Source: JBHGBM01 sp041946965 (GTDB taxonomy: Bacteria; Acidobacteriota; Terriglobia; Bryobacterales; Bryobacteraceae). From it: a stretch of DNA of 64,000 nucleotides. The stretch lies in NCBI GenBank assembly GCA_041946965.1, contig JBHGBM010000019.1, positions 1 to 64,000 of the forward strand, read 5' to 3'. Shown in pieces: positions 45,057 through 53,983 of this stretch (position 1 is its first letter; each line of letters opens with the position of its first letter). A program made the position numbers and the translations under genes. The notes beneath the pieces were generated by a model, which worked only from the letters and a program-made list of their open reading frames with translations, had not been told where the DNA came from and did no database searches.

Positions 45057-46121
45057 CTATTTTTCGTGTCCGGAGCGAGCCCGCACCGTGGAAGATGGGG
45101 CGAGGTAGTAGTAAGCGACGCTCGAATAGGCGCTGTCGCGGCGGTGGTTGTTGTGGCCGCGTTCGATCGTCATGCGCAGCGAGCGGCTGAACGGGATCGG
45201 GTCTCGCTCGTGAAAACGGTAAAACGTGTAGAGACCGGCCTGCCAGTCCGGACGTCCGGGGACCTTTTCGAGAAAGGTGACGCCGTGGTACGGGGTGTTG
45301 TACTCGCGGCGGAAGCCCCAGGCGCCCCCGAAATAGTCCTCGGTGCCTGTACCGGCGATGGAAGGACGCGGCTCACCGTCGACCCACACCATCTCGTCGC
45401 CTTCCCACCAGCCGGCGCCGGCGCCGTCTACGCTGATGGAGACCCCGGCGAGATGGCCGCGGCCGTTCACGTCGAGCAGGACATGATTGCCTTTGCCCTC
45501 GGGATTCTTGGCGGTGCGGGCGCCCGCCGCGGGACCCGTGAAAGGTTCGGGCGCGCTGTGGTTGTGGGCGGCGTGGAAACGCAGCGGACTGGGGGCCGCC
45601 TGCCACTTCTGGTAGTCGACCTGGTAGTACAGCGCGCGCAGAGGCTTCTCCGATCCGTTCTCGATGACGATGCGGGCGCCCCTGGCGTAGGGCATGGGAA
45701 AGTAGCTGTTGAAGCCGCCTACGTTCTTGTTGGGGAGATTGTGGTTGAGCTCAGGCCGCGCCTCCACGGTCACGAAAGCCGTATTGACCTGGCGCACCCG
45801 GTTGTGCCCGAGAAGAAAGAACTCGCCGAAGGGCACGTCGACGGCGGGCTGCGCCGCGCCGTCCCAGAACATCTTGAGGCGCGTCGTGGAGAGATACTTC
45901 TCTTCATCGGTCGCGATGGTAAACCAGACATGGACGATGCGGCCGGCGCCCGGGATTTCGGCCACGATGTGCGAGGCGCGCGGCGCAACCAGGACGGCGT
46001 CGGCGTTGGACCCGTCGGCGGCGGCGGAGGAAACCCGCGCGGCAGTATAGTTCTGCGGCTGGTCGATGTTCTGCCCGCAAACAGCGGGCGCGAGAACGGC
46101 AAGCAGGAAAACGCTTTTCAT
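45057..46121 (-). CDS. DUF2961 (GH172) glycoside hydrolase
   Basis: A 354-residue secreted protein with signal peptide MKSVFLLAVLAPAVCG. It matches DUF2961, now glycoside hydrolase family 172, through HIVAEIPGAGRIVHVWFTI, DVPFGEFFLLGH (the conserved acidic segment), VGGFNSYFPMPYARGARI and EDYFGGAWGF. Characterised GH172 enzymes act on furanosides such as difructose anhydride and arabinofuranosides, so a furanose-containing substrate is likely. The gene starts four bases after the receptor stop, so receptor and enzyme are coupled. Confidence 0.9.
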   Translation of the reverse strand: MKSVFLLAVLAPAVCGQNIDQPQNYTAARVSSAAADGSNADAVLVAPRASHIVAEIPGAGRIVHVWFTIATDEEKYLSTTRLKMFWDGAAQPAVDVPFGEFFLLGHNRVRQVNTAFVTVEARPELNHNLPNKNVGGFNSYFPMPYARGARIVIENGSEKPLRALYYQVDYQKWQAAPSPLRFHAAHNHSAPEPFTGPAAGARTAKNPEGKGNHVLLDVNGRGHLAGVSISVDGAGAGWWEGDEMVWVDGEPRPSIAGTGTEDYFGGAWGFRREYNTPYHGVTFLEKVPGRPDWQAGLYTFYRFHERDPIPFSRSLRMTIERGHNNHRRDSAYSSVAYYYLAPSSTVRARSGHEK

Positions 46122-46125
46122 ATCG

Positions 46126-49100
46126 TTACCACCGAAGGCGCGCGGCGAACTGCATGTTGCGCGGAAAGTTCTGCTGGTCGCGGACCACCACGCCGAACTG
46201 CGGGCTGGTGATGCTCGTGTTCGGCCCCGCGTAGATGGGGCTGTTGAAGGCGTTGAAGGCTTCGGCCCGCAACTCGAAAGTCGACCGCTCCCGCAGGGGG
46301 AAGATCTTGAACAGGGACATGTTGACGTTGGCCCGCGAATGATTACGCAGGTTGGGGAAACGGCTGGAGTAAGTGCGCAGCTCGTTCGGTTTGAGTTGCA
46401 GCCATGTCACAGGCGCGTCCGGGGAAGAGCAGTTCGAGCGGGCGCCGCTCGAAAGCACGGTGCAGGTGTCGAACCACTTATCGAAGCTCCTGTTGGGCAG
46501 CCGCGGGTCTCGCAGCGGAGTCGCGTCGGGCATGGCGGTGGGAGTGCCGTTCATGGCCTCGAGCGACATGTTGTATTGCCAGTTGCCGGCGATCAGGTCC
46601 AGTGCGCGGCCCCAGTGCGCTCCCAAGCGCCTGCCACGCCCCACCGGCACATCGTAGAGCAGGATCAGGGAGAGGTGGTGTGTGCGGTCGAAGTCCGCGA
46701 ACCTGCGTTCCAGCCACGTGTACTGGTCCTCGCGGTACGACACCGCCTCGAGCGTCTTTGCCAGCGTGTACGAAATGGTCGTGGCTAGCCCGCCGCTCAA
46801 TCGTTTGTTCACGCGCGCCTCCAGCGCATCGTAACTGGTCTTGCCCACCGATTCGGCCTGCATGGTGATTCCCGCAAACTGCGGGAAGGGACGCTGGGAC
46901 TGGCTGCGGGCGATCGTGGCGGCCGCCAGTCCGGTTCCCGCCAGCTCCGGAGCCCCTGCGAACGGGTTCGGTACGGCGGCGTTCAGGTAAGTCGGATCCG
47001 CGACGCCCTTCAGCCGTTCCGCGAGCGGGATGGCGTTGGTCTGGCGGTTGACGGGGAAGCGGTTGGTGCGGCTTCCGACGTAAGATGCCTCGAGCGTCGC
47101 GCGCCACGGCAACTGGTAATCGAAGCCCGCGTAGACCTGGTGCACGCGCGCCACAACGTAGTCGGGGTTCGTATAGTTAATCGCCTGTCCAACTTGCGTC
47201 TTCGGCCCCTCGGAACGTCCGGGCGGCATCAGCACGCCCTCGGGAAACGGCCGCTCGAGAGTGCTGCACGTAGGGCATCCCGGAAGGAACGCGTTCACCC
47301 CGCCGCCGATGGTTGCCACCACCGGCGTGCGCCGCGAGAAACCGTTCTGGAGCACCGAACCCGCTCCGCCCAGCCCGTTCACGGGCAGGAAGCTCATGCC
47401 GTAACCGGCCCGCCAGACGAGCTTCGAGGAGAGTTGCCAGGCGACGCCGGTGCGCGGCTGGAAGTCTCGCCAGTTGGTGGTCCAAGCCTGCCGGCGATTG
47501 CGGTCTCCGAAGACGAAGCCGCCGCGGGCGGGCGATGCGCCGAGCGTGTAGCGGGCGTCGGGATCGAAGCCCACCACCAGGCGGTCGAAGCGTTCCGTGG
47601 GAGCCGTCTGCACGTCCCAGCGCAAACCCACGTTGACGCTGACCCGTGCCGTAAGCTTGATATCATCCTGCACGTAGAGGCCCGCGAACTTGTTTTCGTA
47701 GCTCGATTCGGGACTGACGTCGGTGCCGCCTCCGGCGGGGTAACCGAGCAGGAACGAGGCCATGGCGTTGCCGGAGGTCGCATCGGCGCGCTGCGGGTCG
47801 CGCTGCGTAAAGCCCCGCTCGAAATTGAAGATTCCGGCGAAATTCTCCGGGTTGATGCGGTTGAAGCGCGCCTGCCCGATGCGTGTGCCGAACTTCATGA
47901 AGTGGCGGCCCCTGGTTTTCGAGACGTCGGCCACAAGCGAGTAAGTGTTGTCGGGCTGGAAGATGCGCGTGACGGGCCCCAGTGAAAGGTAGTCTGTGAA
48001 CGTGAAGTTTGGAAAACGAATCAGCCCATTGGCTCCCGTGGGCCCGAGGAAGCCGAGAGTGCGCGCGTCGAAGGCGTCCACCGAATCCTGGGTGCGCCAC
48101 CAGTTGAAGCGGTCCCACGAAGCGCGGGCGTTCATTACGGTGGTGTTGTTGATGGTCCAGACGTGGTCGGCGATGGCGCTGTAGTGGTTCCTGCGTCCGG
48201 AGTCCGGCCCGCCTTTAGCCGGATTGCCGCGCGGCAAGCCGTTGGCGGCGCGATTCTCGGAGCCCGTATTATGCGAATGGCTGCCGAATGAGCGGTGGGC
48301 GGAGTTCCAGAGGTAATCGATCTTGAAGAAGTAGGCGTCGTACCGGTAACGCCCGACGTTGGGCGACGAGGCGAAGTTATTGAAGTTGGTGACGGCATCG
48401 GTGACGATGTTGGGCGCCGGGATGAGCTTCAGGACGTTGCGCGCCACATTCGACGTGCGGTTGACGGGGATGCGGTTGCCGGGAAAGGCGTCGCGCACGA
48501 ACCGGCTGCCCTCGGCGCGGGTGCTGAGCGGGTCGAACACCAGGATCGGCTGGCCGGACGCGTTGAACGTGCGCGAAAAATCGCCGGAGCGCTGTTCGAG
48601 CGTCGGCACCGTGACGGTCACCGGAAAGGGCACGCGCTGGCGATAGCCTTCGTAGTGCCCGGAGTAGAAGAGCCGGTTGCGGATGACCGGCCCGCTCAGC
48701 ATCGCGCTCCAGGCGTTCCACTGGTGCTGCTGTTTCTTGAGATCCGGACGCTGCGCTGCCGCGCGATTGGTCTGCGTGGCGACCGCGTCGAAGATGTTGT
48801 TGCGGATGAAATGGCTGAGCACGCCGTGCAACTGGTTTGTGCCGGACTTCGTGGTCATGTTGATTACCCCGCCGCCGGTCAGTCCCTGAGAGGCGTCGCT
48901 GGCCGGCATGGTGACCTTAAACTCCTCCACGGCATCGACCAGTGGAGAGTAGGTCCAGGCGCCGCTGACGCCGAGCGGGGCGCCATCGAGCAGAAACGCG
49001 TTCGATCCCGCCTGCGCGCCGCCCGGACGGCTGCCGTGGATGCTGACCGTGCCGTTCACGTCCCACGGACGGGTGCCCGAGAAGCCCGAACTGCCGAACT

Positions 49101-49599
49101 GCTGCTGCGTGAACAACACGCCGGCGGAGAGTTGCAGCAGCATGAAGATCTGCCGGCCGTTGATGGGAAGCTCCGCAACGGCCTTGCTGTTCATCAATTG
49201 CCCCATCACGGACTGGTTGCTCTCAATGCCGGTGAGTTCGGCGGTGACCGTGACCGACTCCGAGAGCGCGCCGACCTCCATGCGGATTTCGACGTTCGCC
49301 TTGTCGCCGACCGCCAGGGTGATGCCTTGCCGGGAGTACCGGCGGAACCCCTCCGCTTCGGCGGTCACGTCGTAGCGTCCGGCCGGCAACTGGGGCAGCA
49401 CGTAGTTGCCGTCCGGAGCAGAAACCGTGGTAGCGGCGGCCCCGGTCGCCGTGTTCGATGCGGTGACCTTGACGTTGGGAATCACGGCCGATGAGGAGTC
49501 GGTCACGCGGCCGTAGATGAGTGCACGGAACTCCTGGGCGGAGCCCACGGCAAGAGCCGCGAGGAACACAAGCGGCAACCTGGCGCTGATCCGAAGCAT
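46126..49599 (-). CDS. Oar-like TonB-dependent receptor
   Basis: A 1157-residue receptor: leader MLRISARLPLVFLAALAVGS, carboxypeptidase-regulatory domain (YGRVTDSSSAVIPNVKVTAS), plug with LPINGRQIFMLLQLSAGVLF and barrel ending FAARLRW. The frame extends upstream to 49860 but that part is not coding-like (it overlaps the DegT gene), so 49599 is the start. The ribosome site is weak (GAG). It is the third gene in the minus-strand run and feeds GH172, ThuA, lactonase and sulfatase. Ligand probably the same glycan. Confidence 0.92.
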   Translation of the reverse strand: MLRISARLPLVFLAALAVGSAQEFRALIYGRVTDSSSAVIPNVKVTASNTATGAAATTVSAPDGNYVLPQLPAGRYDVTAEAEGFRRYSRQGITLAVGDKANVEIRMEVGALSESVTVTAELTGIESNQSVMGQLMNSKAVAELPINGRQIFMLLQLSAGVLFTQQQFGSSGFSGTRPWDVNGTVSIHGSRPGGAQAGSNAFLLDGAPLGVSGAWTYSPLVDAVEEFKVTMPASDASQGLTGGGVINMTTKSGTNQLHGVLSHFIRNNIFDAVATQTNRAAAQRPDLKKQQHQWNAWSAMLSGPVIRNRLFYSGHYEGYRQRVPFPVTVTVPTLEQRSGDFSRTFNASGQPILVFDPLSTRAEGSRFVRDAFPGNRIPVNRTSNVARNVLKLIPAPNIVTDAVTNFNNFASSPNVGRYRYDAYFFKIDYLWNSAHRSFGSHSHNTGSENRAANGLPRGNPAKGGPDSGRRNHYSAIADHVWTINNTTVMNARASWDRFNWWRTQDSVDAFDARTLGFLGPTGANGLIRFPNFTFTDYLSLGPVTRIFQPDNTYSLVADVSKTRGRHFMKFGTRIGQARFNRINPENFAGIFNFERGFTQRDPQRADATSGNAMASFLLGYPAGGGTDVSPESSYENKFAGLYVQDDIKLTARVSVNVGLRWDVQTAPTERFDRLVVGFDPDARYTLGASPARGGFVFGDRNRRQAWTTNWRDFQPRTGVAWQLSSKLVWRAGYGMSFLPVNGLGGAGSVLQNGFSRRTPVVATIGGGVNAFLPGCPTCSTLERPFPEGVLMPPGRSEGPKTQVGQAINYTNPDYVVARVHQVYAGFDYQLPWRATLEASYVGSRTNRFPVNRQTNAIPLAERLKGVADPTYLNAAVPNPFAGAPELAGTGLAAATIARSQSQRPFPQFAGITMQAESVGKTSYDALEARVNKRLSGGLATTISYTLAKTLEAVSYREDQYTWLERRFADFDRTHHLSLILLYDVPVGRGRRLGAHWGRALDLIAGNWQYNMSLEAMNGTPTAMPDATPLRDPRLPNRSFDKWFDTCTVLSSGARSNCSSPDAPVTWLQLKPNELRTYSSRFPNLRNHSRANVNMSLFKIFPLRERSTFELRAEAFNAFNSPIYAGPNTSITSPQFGVVVRDQQNFPRNMQFAARLRW

Positions 49600-49729
49600 G
49601 AGACTCGTGTAACACACTTCCTTGAAGACGATCAAGAAAAGCCGTGCCCCTGCACGCCGGTGACGATGCCGGCGTCGATCTGGTTGAAGTCCTTGTTCGG
49701 CGCTTGGAATGATTGGGCAGAGGCGCTGA

Positions 49730-51049
49730 TCAGGTTTTCTTGAGTGCGCCCGCGTTGCGCTGCACCTTTCGAATGGCGGCGATGATGTCTTCCATGTCGC
49801 GCCGGCTGCCGAGCAGCACGGTGTGGGCGAACCACAGCCCTTCCTTGCAGAGCCGGTCATTGGCCGGGCACTGGTTGCGCTCGCGCCAGTGCGCGATGTC
49901 CTGTTGCGAGTACACCGCGCGGTAGGCCCGCGAATTCAGCGTGTTTTCGAGAAAGGGGTGCCTGTTCAGAGACGTGTAGCCCGCGGCGATCGGAATTCCC
50001 TCGGCGCGCACGGCCGCGATGAAGCGCTCGCGCGGCAGCCCGCTCATCGCCTCGGCGTTGTAGCGCATCATGTACAGGTGGTAACCGTTGCGCGTGCAGC
50101 CGGGGTACATTCTGGCGGGGGCGACTCCGGGTGTTTCGCGCAGCATCTCGCTCAGATATGCGGCGTTGCGGTCGCGCGTTTTGGCCTGCTCGTCCAGCCG
50201 GCCGATCTGCGCCATCATGGCTGCTGCCTGGAATTCGCTCATGCGCAGGTTGATTCCGTTCCGGCACAATTTCGGGTCGGGGCCGTTCTCGTCTGGCGTG
50301 CGGTAATGCGAGTGGAAGCCGTAAGCGCGGCGGAACAGCGCTTCGTCGTTGCTGACCAGGGCGCCGGCCTCGCCGCCGGAGAGGTTCTTCAGCTTGTGAA
50401 AGCTGTAGCAGCCGAGATGGCCGATGGTGGCGGCTTTGCGGCCCCGCCATTCGGCCCCGACCGCCTGGCAGGCGTCCTCCACCACCGGAACATTGCGCCG
50501 CTTGGAGATCTCCATGATCCGGTCCATGTCGGCCATGTTGCCGCCGAGGTGGATAGGCAGGATGCATCGCGTGCGCGGCGTGATCGCGGCCTCGATCTTC
50601 GTGGCGTCGATCATCGCCGAATCGGGGTCCGTGTCCACGAATACCGGCAGGGCGTAGTGCGCCAGGATCGCGTTCACCGTCGCGATGAACGTGTAGGGAC
50701 CTACGATCACTTCATCTTTAGGTCCCACATCCACGGCGTGGAGCGCGGCCATGAGCGCACTGGTTCCATTCGCCGTTGCGAGGCAGTGGCGCGCGCCGGT
50801 GCGCTCCGCCCAGGTCTTCTCGAAGTCGCGGACGAAGTGGCCTTCCTTGCGCCACCAGCGGCCGGAACGGAAGACCTCGAGCCAGCCGCTCTCATCCTGG
50901 GGGCCGACCTGAGGCCAGCCCGGGAACTGGCTCGAGCGCGGCCGCACCGGCTGCCCGCCCAGCAGCGCCGGTTTCTCATCGGCGCCGGCAACTTGTCCGG
51001 CCCGAAGTGCGATTGCCGAAGCGGCGCCCGCGAACGTTCTTCGCAGCAT
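49730..51049 (-). CDS. DegT/DnrJ/EryC1/StrS-family PLP aminotransferase with export leader
   Basis: A 439-residue protein. An RR-containing leader (MLRRTFAGAASAIALRAG) precedes a complete DegT fold: ALLGGQPVRP, GTSALMAALHAVDVGPKDEV, EDACQAVGAEWRG, with the PLP Lys K221 in SFHKLKNLSGGEAG. DegT enzymes aminate keto-sugars in the cytosol; an exported form is odd, and the Tat route would suit a folded PLP protein. It may also be a lineage-specific sugar enzyme acting in the periplasm. It follows the ceramidase-like gene by 64 bases and precedes the receptor by 130. Confidence 0.88.
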   Translation of the reverse strand: MLRRTFAGAASAIALRAGQVAGADEKPALLGGQPVRPRSSQFPGWPQVGPQDESGWLEVFRSGRWWRKEGHFVRDFEKTWAERTGARHCLATANGTSALMAALHAVDVGPKDEVIVGPYTFIATVNAILAHYALPVFVDTDPDSAMIDATKIEAAITPRTRCILPIHLGGNMADMDRIMEISKRRNVPVVEDACQAVGAEWRGRKAATIGHLGCYSFHKLKNLSGGEAGALVSNDEALFRRAYGFHSHYRTPDENGPDPKLCRNGINLRMSEFQAAAMMAQIGRLDEQAKTRDRNAAYLSEMLRETPGVAPARMYPGCTRNGYHLYMMRYNAEAMSGLPRERFIAAVRAEGIPIAAGYTSLNRHPFLENTLNSRAYRAVYSQQDIAHWRERNQCPANDRLCKEGLWFAHTVLLGSRRDMEDIIAAIRKVQRNAGALKKT

Positions 51050-51113
51050 GGCTCTATCATGTCAGAAAGTTGCCCGCGGCGGCACTCGCCAAACCGGCGG
51101 CGGGCTCGCGCTG

Positions 51114-52409
51114 CTACCGGGCGCTGCCCTGCAAGTACGAATTGACCGCGTTGGACAAATCCTCTTCAACCTGTTCCGTGAACGGGTTGGTGCGGATCTC
51201 GTATCCGCCCTCGGCGAAGGCCCGCCGCGTCGGCAGGTACCCCAGCCACCCGTTTGTGTAGCCGAAGTAGAAGGTGTGGCGATACGGCGAGCGGTTGCGC
51301 ACACCGATGGAAATCTCGCAGAACATCTCCACCGGCGCCGACCACAGCGCCAGATCGCTGTTGACAATGAGGAATCGTACCGGAAGCCGGATCGTTCCGG
51401 CCTCGCTGCCGGCGGCCTTGAGATAATCGCCGATGCCGGCATCCCACCCGAAGCCTTTCCGGCGCGGCGTTTCGATAACTTTTCCGCCCGCCCGGAGGCG
51501 CACGCCGGACGCCGCGGAAACCATCCCACGATTGGCCGCCAGGATTCTGTCTCCCAGCAGCACGTTGAATTCTTCAATGTGAGCCGCCCTGAAGTTCTCC
51601 TGGACGGTGTAGATGGGCGCAAGGTCGCCGGCCGCGCCGTTGATGAACAGCATCGGCGCCCCGAGCTTTTCCTCCACGTAGGCCGTGACGATTCCGGGCG
51701 CATCCCCGCTGATCAGTTTGTTCGGTGAACCGAGCGCGGTGCCGTGCATCGAATAGTTCGCGATGAGAGCGATGGGAGTCCCGTCCCTGCGCTCCAGCCG
51801 GATCAGGCCGATCTGCCGGTCCGCCGGGCCGTCCGGATTCAACCCGAGCGAGATGCGGCCCTGCGGGTCGCGTCCGCGCCGGCTGATGTTGGCGGATGAA
51901 TAGCCGGTTCCGGCCGCCAGCCGCGCCGGCTCCAGTTTGCTGCGGGCCTCTTTGATGGCATCGATCAGGGATCTTTCCACCCAGGCCGTGTATTCGCGGT
52001 CGGGCTCGTGGTCATAGCGCTCGGGCATGATGACTTTCGCCAAACCGTGCGGCCCAACCTCGGGAGCGGAGTGCGTGTGAGTAACCGTCCACCAGACCTG
52101 GACCGGCTCGATTCCGGTCTCGCGCTTCAATTGCGCGGCAAACTCGTCGTAGACCGAAGGAGCGAACAGGCAAAGGTCGGAAGATGCCAGAAAGAACTGC
52201 GTGGATCCGTCGTCGATGGCCACGACGCGGTGGAAGATGCGATCGTGCACGCCCGTCGATTGCCTGGCGGGATATCCCGCCAGCCATTTGCTGCCCGGCG
52301 GAGTGATATCGGCCTTCACGGCGGACGCCCGGAGGTTGCCGGTCTGCGCGGGCATCGGAGCCGGCATGGCAACCAGGGTGGCTGCCGCCAGAATGCAGAT
52401 GCGGTTCAT
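51114..52409 (-). CDS. neutral/alkaline ceramidase N-terminal-like hydrolase
   Basis: A 431-residue secreted protein from ATG 52409 (MNRICILAAATLVAMPAPMP leader). It has the ceramidase metal motif THTHSAPE (zinc histidines) and ANYSMHGTALGSPNKLISGD near the catalytic region, followed by FINGAAGDLAP. It lacks the C-terminal immunoglobulin-like domain of full neutral ceramidases, which are about 650-700 residues, so it belongs to the short N-terminal-domain group common near sulfatases in Planctomycetota and Acidobacteriota. Its substrate may be an amide-linked or other bond rather than ceramide. In-frame starts at 52433 or 52448 are possible alternatives. Confidence 0.85.
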   Translation of the reverse strand: MNRICILAAATLVAMPAPMPAQTGNLRASAVKADITPPGSKWLAGYPARQSTGVHDRIFHRVVAIDDGSTQFFLASSDLCLFAPSVYDEFAAQLKRETGIEPVQVWWTVTHTHSAPEVGPHGLAKVIMPERYDHEPDREYTAWVERSLIDAIKEARSKLEPARLAAGTGYSSANISRRGRDPQGRISLGLNPDGPADRQIGLIRLERRDGTPIALIANYSMHGTALGSPNKLISGDAPGIVTAYVEEKLGAPMLFINGAAGDLAPIYTVQENFRAAHIEEFNVLLGDRILAANRGMVSAASGVRLRAGGKVIETPRRKGFGWDAGIGDYLKAAGSEAGTIRLPVRFLIVNSDLALWSAPVEMFCEISIGVRNRSPYRHTFYFGYTNGWLGYLPTRRAFAEGGYEIRTNPFTEQVEEDLSNAVNSYLQGSAR

Positions 52410-52492
52410 CAGGGCGCGGATCCGCGCGGTTGGCTCCATGCTGGACATCATACTTCCGCCAGGACCATAATGCGTGGTCGAATGGTCGCAGC

Positions 52493-53965
52493 ATGGTAGA
52501 ACGCCAGCCAACCCTGACCCGCCGCGGCCTGCTTGGCGGCCTCGCGGCTCCCGCCATCGCCCGGAAGCGGCGTCCGAATATCCTCTTCATGATGAGCGAC
52601 GACCACCCGGTCGCTCACCTGAGCTGTTACGGCAACCGTATTGTTCGCACGCCCAATCTCGATCGTCTGGCGCAGTCCGGCGCCCGCTTCACCAACTGCT
52701 TCGTGGGCAACTCGCTCTGCGCGCCGGCCCGCGCCACTGCCCTGACCGGCTGCCACTCGCACATTAACGGGGTGCGCGGCAACTCGGAGGCGAAGGACGC
52801 GCCGCCCGAGTTCCTGCGCCCCGGCGTCGCCACCTGGCCGGAGCTGCTGAAGAAGGCCGGGTACCGCACCGCCGTGGTGGGCAAGTGGCACCTCAACGAC
52901 GAGCCGCGCGGCTTCGATTATTCCTGCGTGCTGCCGGGCCAGGGCCTGTATTTCGATCCCGACTTCATCGAGAACGGCCGGCGCACGAAGATGCGGGGTT
53001 ACGCCACGGATATCACCACCGCCCTGGCGCTGAAGTGGTTGGAGAGCGCCGGTCCCGGGCCCTTCGCCCTCGTCTATCAACACAAGGCGCCCCATCGTCC
53101 GTTCCTTCCGGCGCCGCGCCACGCGCGCCTGTTCGACGAGATCGAGTTCCCGCGCCCGTCCACGTACGACGACGATTACGCCACCCGCAGACTCGCGCGC
53201 GAGGCCGAGGACATGCGCTTCGACATCAGCCTCGCCGGCGATTACCAGGACCTGCCGAAGAACCTGTCCCCGGCGGAGCGCAAAGCCTGGATCTACCAGC
53301 GCTTTGTGAAAGACCATGCGCGTGCCACCGTGGGCGTGGATGAGAACGTGGGCCGCGTGCTGGATCTGCTCGACAAGCGCGGTCTCACCCGGAACACGCT
53401 GATCGTCTACACGTCCGACAACGGCTTCTTCCTGGGTGAGCACGGCTGGTACGACAAGCGCTTCATGTATGAGCCGTCGCTCCGCATCCCGCTGCTGGTG
53501 CATGCCCCCGGCGCGGCCGCCGGACAGGTCGAGGCGCACATGGTCCAAAACATCGACTTCGCGCCAACGATTCTCGACTACGCCGGCGTGCCGGCGCCCC
53601 CGGGAATGCAGGGCCGCAGTTTCCGGCCGCTGCTGGAAGGCCGCGAACCGAGCGACTGGCGCCGGTCGATCTACTACACCTACTTCGAGAACTCCTGGGT
53701 GCTGCATGGCAAGGGCAGGGAAGCCATGCGCGACCCCAGCTTCGCGTTCTTCACGCCCCACCGCGTCTCGCCCCATCGCGGCGTGCGCACCCAGCGCTAC
53801 AAGCTGATCGACTACTATCATGAGGGCGCGTACCGCGAGCTGTTCGATCTCGAAAAGGACCCGGACGAGCTCCGCAACCTGAGCGGGAATCCCGGGTATG
53901 CAAAGGTGGAGGCCGAACTCGGTCGCGAGCTGAGCCGCCTGCGGAGGCAATATCGCGATGTGTAA
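52493..53965 (+). CDS. type I sulfatase with DUF4976-like C-terminus, Tat-exported
   Basis: A 490-residue sulfatase. The leader contains TRRGLLGGLAAPA. The formylglycine site is C76-A-P-A-R in NSLCAPARATALTG. D36/D37 bind the metal. Later motifs include GKWHLND, IVYTSDNGFFLGEHGWYDK and the DUF4976-type tail YKLIDYYHEGAYRELFDLE. This pattern fits S1-family sulfatases acting on carbohydrate sulfates. It is divergent from the ceramidase-like gene across 83 bases and converges with the PyrD-PyrK fusion, leaving 18 bases between stops. The start at 52493 was chosen because the frame upstream has no leader-like sequence. Confidence 0.93.
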   Translation: MVERQPTLTRRGLLGGLAAPAIARKRRPNILFMMSDDHPVAHLSCYGNRIVRTPNLDRLAQSGARFTNCFVGNSLCAPARATALTGCHSHINGVRGNSEAKDAPPEFLRPGVATWPELLKKAGYRTAVVGKWHLNDEPRGFDYSCVLPGQGLYFDPDFIENGRRTKMRGYATDITTALALKWLESAGPGPFALVYQHKAPHRPFLPAPRHARLFDEIEFPRPSTYDDDYATRRLAREAEDMRFDISLAGDYQDLPKNLSPAERKAWIYQRFVKDHARATVGVDENVGRVLDLLDKRGLTRNTLIVYTSDNGFFLGEHGWYDKRFMYEPSLRIPLLVHAPGAAAGQVEAHMVQNIDFAPTILDYAGVPAPPGMQGRSFRPLLEGREPSDWRRSIYYTYFENSWVLHGKGREAMRDPSFAFFTPHRVSPHRGVRTQRYKLIDYYHEGAYRELFDLEKDPDELRNLSGNPGYAKVEAELGRELSRLRRQYRDV

Positions 53966-53983
53966 CCGGCGCGGGTTCGCCGC

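Noticed and set aside
49632..49730. Coding-like string (SFQAPNKDFNQIDAGIVTGV) on the minus strand before the receptor
   Set aside because: The frame is continuous only through the DegT gene's other frame, has no start or ribosome site, and the resemblance to receptor C-termini is faint.
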